Origin: Embiotoca jacksoni | Lineage: Eukaryota > Chordata > Actinopteri > Embiotocidae | Length of the DNA stretch: 64,000 nucleotides | Reading direction: 5' to 3' | Assembly: GCA_022577435.1 (NCBI GenBank) | Contig: JAKOON010000041.1 | Location: forward strand, 1,883,001 to 1,947,000 | Shown here: piece by piece, positions 55,529-64,000 of the stretch | Numbering within the stretch: position 1 is the first letter of the stretch | How the letters are laid out: each line of letters begins with the position of its first letter | Notes under the pieces: generated by a model | What the model was told of the DNA's origin: nothing | Database searches by the model: none | Seen by the model: the letters and a program-made list of their open reading frames with translations, nothing else | Position numbers and translations under genes: made by a program

Positions 55529-58349
55529 AGCTTCAGAGGTGACAAGTTCCTGTGTTAACACTGATTTGGTCTCAAAGTCAAGTGACGGTGACGATCTCCA
55601 TTATAAATAGGCTCACAACCTTTGCCCTAAACGTGGACTCTGCATGGAGTCCTAATTTTCTGAATCTCTCCAGTGGAGAAGGTGATTGTAATGAAGTCAT
55701 AATGGACACAAATGTCAGTTTGTCAAAGCTCTTTCACAGCAATTTAATTAGTATGGACTTCATTACAATCCTGTTCTAAATGCACATTTAGATGATGTTA
55801 TTTGGGTCACAAAAAAAGTGTAAACCAAAAACTCTGATTAGAAAGGAGAATTTATTTCTCCTGTTCATACAAAGCTCTGCAGTGAGCTGAACATCTGCCA
55901 GGGAGTTTTATTATTCATGTGGTACAGTACATGATGTCCTCCTGGAGAGAACACATCGTGGGGACTTCTATTATCTGGACCGGTACAGTTATCCACACAT
56001 TGGAGGAGGCGTCCCTCTACAGTCACCCTGCTGCTCCCTCATTGGCTGAAAACAATCCGCAGCATGCTGTAGATGCACACCTGCCAAGTGCAACTTAATG
56101 AAAATCTGTCAAATCTGAGAGCAGAAAAATCAGAGCCAAAGGTAAAGAGATGGAAGGAGAGGGGCGGATTGTGTTTACTGTAAGAAGTGTTCAGGATGAA
56201 GGAGGAGACTGAAGAGGGGAAATTAAGAGAAGTGAAGGTCTACATCGAGGAGGGGAAAGAATCAGCTACTTACACATCAGTCTCCGGAGAATTAAGCCTG
56301 TTGTTGTTGACACCATATATCAAGCAGACAAATGTGAGACACCCTCACGCTGAATATCAGTCCGTGAGCTCCACCGTGAGACATCTCTGACAAGAACATA
56401 CGACGCATGACTGTTTAGAAAAAGCCTTGCGAGAAACATTTAGGGATTTGTATGTGCATCGGCATCACGATCACGTTCGCAAACCTGTCTGAGACACACA
56501 CTCACACATCTAGGAGGCTGCAGTGGTCAGGCCCTCACAGCTTGCATCAAAGCCTGAGCCCAAAGCCCCTGAAAGCATGCCTACGGCTACACTGGCTGCA
56601 GAAATCCCTCCTCAGCCCCCGCAGAAAGAAGAAAAATTGGATCCTCGCAGGCTCTGGAGGAGAGCTGGACTACACTGAGATACTGAAGACGTGTCATATG
56701 ATGTTTATCGATCCACTTTGTCGTGGACAAGGATTAAGTGTATCAGAATCTCGTTACTGGAAATTGGATATCGTAGTTATGCATAATGGCATACTGAATG
56801 ATGAATTGCACAAATATGAGAAATGCATCATTATTGAATAAATGTAGTCTAACTGCATGAAATGGATACAAAGTGGGCTTCATATCGATGGGAAAAAACT
56901 AATGAATAAAGAGGATGTAAAATACATATATTACACCTCCAAACTAATGTTTACTTAACAGTGCATTTTATGTCAGTAGGACAAGAAAACATTTTTGAAA
57001 AGGGGTATATCAAAATTAAATAAGCTTTAAAGAAGCAAAAAATATCAATTAGTGCAACTATCAAAGTAAGAGAGATAATTGTTGTGTTAGAAAGCTTACA
57101 TATGCATTTGTAAACCCTTTGCAGGGTTTATTAGAGAAACATTTGTAATGTTAAATTTAATTTTGTTAATTTTATATTCCCATAACAATTTGGTATCAAT
57201 CTCAACTGCACAAATGTGCTGTTATTGTTTAGTTATAACTGACATGTTTAATTCAATTTCTTTGTATTTATTTCAGTGGCACATTACATGATCTAGTTCA
57301 GTTTGTATGAGAGGAAAAATAAACATGAAAAATGAAAAGAAGCTTCCAGGTCAACCTTGAATGTACAGACCATATTGTATGTTATATTTCTCTCTATTAA
57401 AAATATAAAATAAAATGAAAAAAAGAAGGTCATGTGGTGTGTTATATTAGTAGGTTCCCTTTATTGTAGCAGCTTATAATAAAACAAGCAATCTTTAAAA
57501 TAAAAAAATAAAAACCTGCTGCTTTGTTGATTTAAATTTGACCATGATTTGTCAAAGTTTATTTTTTATCTCAGTGAACAGACCCGGGTGTCGGCAGTCA
57601 TGAGCAGCTCCAGCTCAGCTACCTGTGAGTGGGTGAAGCTAAGGATGATTTTTAATTAGCCAGGAGAAGAGTGACTGCTGAGACTGGCAGAAAACAATCC
57701 AAACTCTTCTCTCTGGCAGGAGCCCTCGAGAGGGCACGACGAGCAGTAAACACAAACACAAAGCAGGAGGTGAAGATCTGGGGACTCCTCTCGGCGGAAG
57801 CCAGTGAATGCACTGAGTTTGGCAGAAAGCACCAGAGAACAAACTGTTGTTCTCATAAATAATCAATCCGTTATTGTAGGAGGAAACATGGGCAGCTTTT
57901 CATCTTCTGTAGAAAACACACTTCGTCTTGGCCCGCAAACTGTTGTGAGGATGTTGTGCCGCCGACCCTGTTGTTGTTGAAATGTATCTCTGAAGTGAAG
58001 CTGTTTCTTTGCTCGCTCATTGTCTCAGCTTGCAAAGCAGTCCAAACTCTCACTGAGTGTGGAGCTGGTTTTGTCTGACAATGAACATCAATGCAGGAGA
58101 AAGTCCAGACATAAATGATGATGGTTGTGTTCAAAAGTCAGTTTTGAACAAATCTCATTTGCACTCATTGGTGTAAAAAAAACTCGGCTGCAAGATGTGA
58201 AAGCAGAAAAGGCTATTCTCCACTTGTTTCGGTCCGTCTCAGCTGAACAGAGCAGATCTGCCAGGCAGGAAATGGGTAGAGAAAAATAAAATAAAATTCC
58301 AGTCACTTTTCAAAATAAAACACCCATGCGCAAACTTTTGATCATAAAA
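55529..58349. other. Non-coding stretch
   Basis: About 2.8 kb without a supported gene. AT-rich from 56840 to 57560. Short frames near 56187-56841 have no domain that I recognise. Confidence 0.5.
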
Positions 58350-58700
58350 CCCATCACTCCATCAGCGTCGACCCCCACGGTCTTTCAGTTTGGACAAGTA
58401 ACTCGTTCTCCTGCTACAGACACAAATAGTTCCACAATAAACGGGAGGATTCATGTTTTTAATGACTAAAACTCAGCAGCTGTTTAACTTTGTCTGCAGG
58501 CTGCAGCACGAAATGACAACAATGAACACAACGGACAAAAAAGAAGCCATTTAACAACGTTTACCTGATAGAAGAACAGAAAATGAAACAGGAAGGAAGA
58601 GGAAACAGGCAGACAAAACGCTTCTGACACGCTCACGCTGGGAGATGAAGCCGTGCAGAAGACGGAGCAATAGGACCGTGTTCACTGGAATATGAGGGAA
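58350..58700 (+). repeat. Unassigned interspersed repeat, copy 2
   Basis: Collinear with 28995-29320 over about 330 bp in the same orientation, with small insertions such as 58497-58535. No coding capacity, no inverted repeats and no tail that I can identify. Confidence 0.8.
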
Positions 58701-59440
58701 TCAACATTTCCTGACCCCTCCTCCAGGACACATACATGCAGTATATAATGCGTATAATCAGGCAACCCTGCAGATTCACAACATCGACACATGGGATGGC
58801 AAACTTCTAGAACGTTGGACGGAGCGGCCCGTCACTGACTGAATGGGGAGCACTGCGACACACACACCCGCGGTTCATTCACACTACGTGCCGATTACTA
58901 CGTTGGGACCCGGGAATCTTCACGGTTATTTGGCTGCCAGGAAATGATCAGGGGTGCACACTTGATGCATGTAGTATAACTTTACACTGCTGGTCAACTT
59001 CCTGCAGGGCAACGCTCCTCTCAGACTGGTCCCGGGGCTTCATGTTCAAACTGAGGCAGCGGCCAACCAGGTGTTTAATACGCCTGTAGCGATACGCGAT
59101 TGTATGACGTGATTATTACGCGACGATCCCTGTTATTAAAAATATAGTTTTAATCATAACAGACAGGTTTATCTGTGAGCTAGTTGTTGGGCTCCATGAA
59201 GGAAAAGTTTATTTTGTTTTCCTGTTTTGGGTTCTGCAGTAAGCAGACAAACTATAACCTGTGGGTTTAGAGTTTGGCTGCATTGTATATTTGATTTTTG
59301 TCAATTAACCTGATGGGAAGAGCTTAGTATATTTAAAGGGGCCTCCTTAGGATGGAGGGGAGTGTGGGCAGAGTTACGGAGAAGGTAACAGCCATTTTGA
59401 TTAAGACATATTTGACTTGTGTAAACCTTTCGGTCGAGAA
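58701..59440. other. Non-coding stretch
   Basis: No gene recognised. 58790-59110 is moderately CpG-rich ('gatacgcgattgtatgacgt'). Confidence 0.45.
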
Positions 59441-59441
59441 A

Positions 59442-59486
<45 letters not shown>
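59441..59486. repeat. (TA)n microsatellite
   Basis: TA run with one internal CA change. Confidence 0.95.
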
Positions 59487-59638
59487 AAAATGTATTTGTT
59501 GTATTGTTTTGCAAACATTTTTGTTGCTTTTGGTACCGGTTTTCTACTTGTAAATATATTTTATGCCACAAATCTGCACTTTTGGGAGACGCACAATGAA
59601 TTGCACCATTACTACCTATGACTACGCCATTTTTTGTT

Positions 59639-60004
59639 TGTTATCTGAGGGCTGAGGTTGAACCCCGTCACAAACGTAAACACGTGTGACATGTATCTTC
59701 TTACCACGGGTGGGTTCTCACAGTACGAACGACAATAGTCAGCTGAAGTCTGGTCTCCAAGGTGTTTTATTACACCACCAACATACATCCACAATTTCTG
59801 TGTCATTCCCTGTCTCATAGCCAACCTGCTACTCCATGTCCTCTCTCTCATCTGGTGTCCTCTACTCCCTTTTATCAAGCCAGAGAGGGACAATCAGGGA
59901 TCAGTTTCAGCTGTGACCAATGAAGCCTCTCAGGCATTGTTCTCTGAGCCACTCCCCCAATCAGTCCCTCCTGCAGCTGAGACAAACCACGCCCCGCCAT
60001 TACA
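59639..60004 (-). repeat. 3' LTR of the Gmr1-like element
   Basis: A 366-bp unit that on the plus strand starts TGTTATCTGAGG and ends CCGCCATTACA. In sense orientation it runs from TGTAATGGCGGGG to CAGATAACA, with an AATAAAACACC signal near 59765. Ends are inferred from TG...CA and the adjacent polypurine tract; no duplication could be checked because the other LTR is lost. Confidence 0.75.
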
Positions 60005-60020
60005 TACCCCCACCGCCCGA
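60005..60020 (-). other. Polypurine tract of the Gmr1-like element
   Basis: In sense orientation GGGCGGTGGGGGTA immediately precedes the LTR, the expected place for the plus-strand primer. Confidence 0.6.
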
Positions 60021-60046
60021 CTTAGGCCGGGAAGCCATCCAGCCTA

Positions 60047-60579
60047 ACCTACTGGTTGGGGGCACCGAACAACCCAAAGGGAAGTGTGGTGAATTGGTAC
60101 AATCCAAACGGAGTAGAGAAGGCCGTTTTCTCCTTGGACTCTGGAGAGAGAGGAATCTGCCAGTAGCCTTTGGTTAAATCCAGTGTCGTGAAGAAACGTG
60201 CAGTGCCCAGCCGATCCAGGAGTTCGTCGACCCGGGGCATTGGGTACGCATCAAATCGTGACACATCATTCACCCTGCGATAGTCCACACAGAACCGAAT
60301 AGATCCATCCTTCTTGACAACAAGAACAATGGGGCTACACCAGGCACTTTTGGCTCTTCTATTACTCCCATCTCCAGCATAGCAGCTAATTCCCTCTGAA
60401 CAATTTTTCTCTTGTGTTCAGGTAACCTGTAGGGTCGCAACCGCACCGTCACGCCTGGAGACGTCTCAATGTTGTCCACTATGAGGTTCGTGCATCCTGG
60501 CAGGAGGGAGAACACGTCAGCAAACTGCTTCTGCAACTGGGCAACATCTGTTCTCTGGGTCCCGGAGAGATGGGCGTCG
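60047..60579 (-). pseudogene. Gypsy reverse transcriptase, N-terminal half
   Basis: Minus strand: QFADVFSLLPGCTNLIVDNIETSPGV, RPYRLPEHKRKIVQRELAAMLEMGVIEE, then, after a one-base frame change near 60347, KKDGSIRFCVDYRRVNDVSRFDAYPMPRVDELL, the first catalytic Asp in TTLDLTKGYWQIPL, and LPFGLFGAP. It copies element RNA into DNA. The frame then meets a stop (GAPNQ-stop), and the part with the YxDD centre and the RNase H is absent: sequence passes straight to the polypurine tract. It follows the integrase, not the reverse. Confidence 0.88.
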
Positions 60580-61725
60580 AAAGGGAGCGAGGCAGGATTG
60601 GTGGACTTTGGAACCTCTGGCCCCAGCTCCTCTCTCAGATACCGAGGACACCAGAGAAACAGACTCCGCCTCTCTCCATGCTTTTAAGAGGTTGAGGTGG
60701 TAGAGCTGTGTAGCTCCGCCCCTGTCAGATCGCACCACCTCGTAGTCGACGTCCCCTACTGGCCGTGTGACCACAAAGGGCCCTTGCCACTTGGCGAGGA
60801 GTTTCGAGCTGGAAGAAGGAAGCAATACAAGTACCTTTTCTCCCGGTGTGAATTGCCTCAGCTTGGCCCCTCTGTTGTACAGTCATTGTTGACGCTCCTG
60901 GGCCTGGAGCAAATTTTCCCGTATCATCTGACCCAGTGTGTGGACTTTTGCTCGCAGGTCCAGGACGTATTGAATTTCGTTTTTCCCGGGGCTCGGACCT
61001 TCCTCCCAGTTTTCTTTAAGCAGGTCAAGCACCCGTCGTGGTTTCCTGCCAAACAGCAGTTCAAAGGGAGAAAATCCCGTCGAGGCCTGGGGGACCTCCC
61101 GCACTGCAAACAATAGAGGATCAAGCCATTTATCCCAATTACGTTCATCTTCATGGATACATTTATGGATCATGGACTTTAAAGTCTTATTCAGACGCTC
61201 CACATGACCGTCAGTCTGTGGGTGGTACACACCGGTCAGAATAGACTTAATGCCCAGTAATCCATAACGTTGTCTCAGTGTTCGTGACATGAACGAGGTG
61301 CCCTGGTCAGTCAGAATCTCTTTCGGGATTACGACTCGGGAGATGACCTGAAACAGAGCCTGCGCGACACTCTTTGCAGAAATGTCGCGCAATGGCACTG
61401 CCTCGGGATATTGTGTTGCATAATCCACCAGAACTAACACAAAGCAATATCCGTGTGCACTCCGGTGAAATGGCCCGATGAGGTCCATGCCAATACGTTC
61501 AAATGGGACCTCCATTAATGGTAGAGGACGCAAAGGTGCCCTATGAATGGCCGGCTGGTTTACCAGTTGACACTCCGGGCAGGATGCACACCAATGGCGC
61601 ACATCCCCCCGGATCCCCGGTCAATAAAATCGGGTCATTATCCGGTCCAGTGTTTTAGCGTATCCCATGTGGCCAGCCATCAGGCTATAGTGATAGTTTC
61701 GGCACCAACAATTGGGTGTTTTCCT
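60580..61725 (-). pseudogene. Gypsy integrase
   Basis: Joins element DNA to the genome. In order: an HHCC zinc-binding region (YHYSLMAGHMGYAKTLDRIM and WCASCPECQ, interrupted by a TGA in place of Trp in RFYWPGI at about 61625 and offset from the protease frame), the catalytic core in an open frame at 61602-60883 with Asp40 (GMDLIGPF), Asp99 (LTDQGTSFMS) and Glu135 (DGHVERLNKTLKSM), giving a D,D35E spacing, and a C-terminal part AKWQGPFVVTRPVGDVDYEV...YHLNLLKAWREAE. A stop at about 60880 (QERQQ-stop-LYNRG) separates core and C-terminus. The catalytic residues are intact, but the protein is broken. No chromodomain is seen. Confidence 0.88.
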
Positions 61726-62393
61726 GTTTGAGTGTCACGACTCACTCTATACAGTCTGTCCCTAATCAATGAGAAGTGTAGATATGACAGTGCTGCATCA
61801 GGGCGCACCAGCTGACCATCAATTCTTATCACTTGGTCAAAGGCCGAGCGTAGAGTGTCATCACGAGACTGCTCAAGTGGAAAATCCTCCATGGAGTGTA
61901 ATTCGGGAACCGGTGGAGTCTCCACAGGAGGCTCCGCTGGTTCCCCCTCCCCATCTGCAGTGTCGGACAACCTCACGTCACCGCTGAGCACAGCACACAT
62001 ATCACATGACCCTGTCTGCCGTGAACGCACCCCTGCACACTCCCCCATTAATTTATGAAACCCGGGCCAATCTATTCTCAAGATTAGGGGGTGCGTAAGG
62101 TGGGAGCTAACCACAACCTTTATGCTATGCTTTTTCCCCAAGTATCTAATTTCCACTGATACTACGGGATACTCGTGAACATCCCCATGCACACACCTAA
62201 TCTTCACCCACAATGCCTCCACCAATGCCCTGGGCCGAACCAGGCTCTGGTGAATCATAGACTGTGTACAACCCGAATCCACCATTGTCTGATGTACACC
62301 CCCCTGGATCCTTACCGGAACGCGGTATGTCGCCCCTGGACCGGGGGAGGGGGTTGGAGGGCCGACATCCCATATCACCTGGCCTATGTCCAT
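61680..62393 (-). pseudogene. Gypsy aspartic protease region
   Basis: An open frame of 237 codons. Residues 24-60 hold the retropepsin active site HQTMVDSGCTQSMIH (Asp39-Ser-Gly), followed by VKIRCVHGDVHEYPVVSVEIRYLGKK and HPLILRIDWPGF, where the usual GxDW/GTDW form reads RIDW. It would cleave the polyprotein. The C-terminal third is a linker leading to the integrase zinc region. It continues in frame from the gag zinc-knuckle remnant, so the ATG at 62393 is internal and not a true start. Confidence 0.82.
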
Positions 62394-62690
62394 GAGTGGA
62401 TACTCCTTCTAGCAGTGCCCGGGCTGCCCACACCTCCAACACTCCTGCCTTAACTTCTGAGGTGCCCCCTGTAGGTTGGGAAAGGTGCCTGTAGCTGCTG
62501 GGACCTGCTGAGACAAGTTGTGAGGGAGAGGGGGAGGCCGTGGCGCTCACAGTGGCCAAGCCGGGAGCTGGGGCTGGAACTTCCTCCGAGGGGCAGAAAT
62601 CAGCCGAGCGGAACCCACGAGCTACCACCGTCTTCCTGTCCGCAGGGGTGGACCGCGATATGGTCCTCTGCCAAATTGATGGCTGTAGTA
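62394..62690 (-). pseudogene. Gypsy gag C-terminal remnant with broken zinc knuckle
   Basis: In the protease frame the minus strand reads QECWRCGQPGHC-stop-KEYPLMDIGQ: a CCHC zinc knuckle in which the last Cys position is Tyr and a TAG interrupts the sequence (about 62400-62440). Upstream is a weak gag segment (AINLAEDHIAVHPCG at about 62690-62640). The rest of gag is cut off at the minisatellite. Confidence 0.7.
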
Positions 62691-63015
62691 GTTCTATAAG
62701 ATCTGTCAGGATGATGTGGTTCTATAAGATCTCTGTCAGGATGATGTGGTTCTATAAGATCTGTCAGGTTGATGTAGTTCTATAAGATCTCTGTCAGGAT
62801 GATGTGGTTCTATAAGATCTGTCAGGTTGATGTAGTTCTATAAGATCTATCAGGATGATGTGGTTCTATAAGATCTCTGTCAGGATGATGTGGTTCTATA
62901 ACATCTGTCAGGTTGATGTAGTTCTATAAGATCTGTCAGGTTGATGTGGTTCTATAAGATCTGTCAGGATGATGTGGTTCTATAAGATCTGTCAGGATGA
63001 TGTGGTTCTATAAGA
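62691..63015. repeat. 28-bp minisatellite, about 12 units
   Basis: Units GTTCTATAAGATCTGTCAGG plus ATGATGTG, 28 bp, with some 30-bp variants carrying an extra CT and TTGATGTA variants. The array starts exactly where the gypsy gag homology ends. Each unit contains the BglII-type palindrome AGATCT. Confidence 0.93.
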
Positions 63016-63148
63016 GCTCTGAGATCAGATGGAACCTGGTCATGAAGAACTTTTTAAGTCAACAAGAGAATTATAAATTATATTCTTGGTTTAACAGGAA
63101 CCTGGTGAAGAGAAGCTAAACAGGAGAATTATGATCTCTCTTGCTAAA

Positions 63149-63546
63149 CATCAGTTTATTTATTAACACACAGCATCAGTGTATTTATTAACAACACAAC
63201 ATAACTTTATTTATTAACACCACAATACCCGTTTATTTATTTATTAACACAACATCACTTAATTTATTAACACATCAGTTTATTTATTAACACCACAATA
63301 TGTATTTATTAACACCACAACATCAGTTTATTTATTAACACAACATCACGTTATTTGTTAACACCACAACATCAGTTTATTTATTAATACCACAATAGTT
63401 TATTTATTAACACAACAACAACAGTTTATTTATTAACACAACAACATTTTATTTATTAACACACAACAGTTTATTTGTTTACACCACAACATCACTTTAT
63501 TTATTAACACCTCAACATCACTTTATTTATTAACACCACAACATCA
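63149..63546. repeat. 26-bp-type minisatellite, second copy
   Basis: Units 'tttatttattaacaccacaa' plus 'catcag/catcac', variable in length. It matches the array at 5850-6299, and the right flank (63540-63590, 'ttggagcacattgctcttca') matches 6300-6345. Confidence 0.9.
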
Positions 63547-64000
63547 GTGTGCCTTGGAGCACATTGCTCTTCATCATTGTTGTTAATCAAAGTTATTAAA
63601 AAGAAAATTATTACAGATGACAAAAACTGGGGCAAGAGAGACACGGAAAACAACAACAACAATAACAACATGGTGGTGGTTGCTGCAGCACCCCGACTCA
63701 CTACAGCTGTGACTGTGCTACATGTCTTAGTGTGGACTCTCCTCCTGCCATATGCACCTTACAAACAAGGTACATCTAGAATAGTAAGCAGACGGATGAT
63801 GATTTTTGACACACTGCAGTGGATAGTCCCATAAGTAGTGAGTTTATATTTTTTTAATTTGTACATTTTAATACACCCCCACCTTTCCCTTCAGCTTCTC
63901 TCAAGTGTTTGTTATTTATAAAACCAAATATTGTTAATTTTGGCCTCACAGTTGAAGAACTGTTACTGACTGAAGTTTTTTCAGGTAGAAAAAATAGCTT
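63547..64000. other. Non-coding stretch
   Basis: After the shared minisatellite flank, an (AAC)n run lies at about 63648-63670. The rest is AT-rich with no gene recognised. Confidence 0.5.

Larger units (their letters stand above)
59639..62690 (-). mobile_element. Gmr1-like Ty3/gypsy retrotransposon, truncated
   Basis: Minus-strand element with the order gag end, protease, integrase, reverse transcriptase, polypurine tract, 3' LTR. Integrase before reverse transcriptase is the arrangement known for Gmr1-type Ty3/gypsy elements of fish and other deuterostomes, and is otherwise a Ty1/copia trait. The 5' LTR and most of gag are missing beyond 62690, where a minisatellite begins. The second half of the reverse transcriptase and the RNase H are deleted. 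Frameshifts and stops occur in each domain. Confidence 0.88.

Overview
The window looks like a repeat-dense stretch of a ray-finned (teleost) fish genome. It holds no host protein-coding gene that I can support. The evidence is the mix of mobile elements: four Rex1/Babar-like LINE copies, L2-like LINE pieces, a Gmr1-like Ty3/gypsy element, a group of related solo LTRs, several distinct Tc1-like transposon families, hAT-like and TTAA-flanked MITEs, tRNA-derived SINE sequence and many simple repeats. All long reading frames are transposase, reverse transcriptase, endonuclease, gag-like or integrase sequence, antisense shadows of these, or dinucleotide-repeat frames.

Layout: 1-9000 is mostly non-coding, with microsatellites and a 26-bp-type minisatellite interrupted by an L2 3' tail. 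9002-10925 carries two truncated Tc1 transposons of different families. 14225-14690 is a clean MITE between TTAA duplications. 19199-19490 is a SINE. 21236-22975 is a Rex1 fragment split by an 879-bp solo LTR with target-site duplication. 24519-28740 holds degraded Tc1, L2 and gag-like remnants. 29752-34116 is a three-level nest: a solo LTR contains a near full-length Rex1, which contains a 411-bp retroviral-type solo LTR. The outer and innermost LTRs keep 5-bp duplications. 34599-35105 is a non-autonomous hAT with an 8-bp duplication. 36008-38305 is a Rex1 3' fragment carrying a complete Tc1 transposon (36451-38077) with an uninterrupted 346-residue transposase, the only apparently intact gene here. 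38306-39522 is another decayed Tc1. 45519-47375 is a 5'-truncated Rex1. 51787-55523 is a second nest: a solo LTR interrupted by an L2 segment that is itself interrupted by an LTR/gag-like fragment. 59639-62690 is a truncated Gmr1-like gypsy element (gag end, protease, integrase, then reverse transcriptase, then LTR), abutting two minisatellites.

The genes do not form a host pathway; each element encoded only its own mobility. The value of the window is its insertion history: Rex1 into an LTR, a retroviral LTR into that Rex1, Tc1 into the (TA)n of another Rex1, an LTR into a third Rex1. It also holds a few repeats that I cannot assign: a roughly 330-bp sequence present at 28995 and 58350, a minisatellite-bearing unit at 5850 and 63149, a perfect 17-bp hairpin at 18228, and Rex1-linked 18/19-bp minisatellites. 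Family names come from recognising motifs by eye; no database search or alignment was run.
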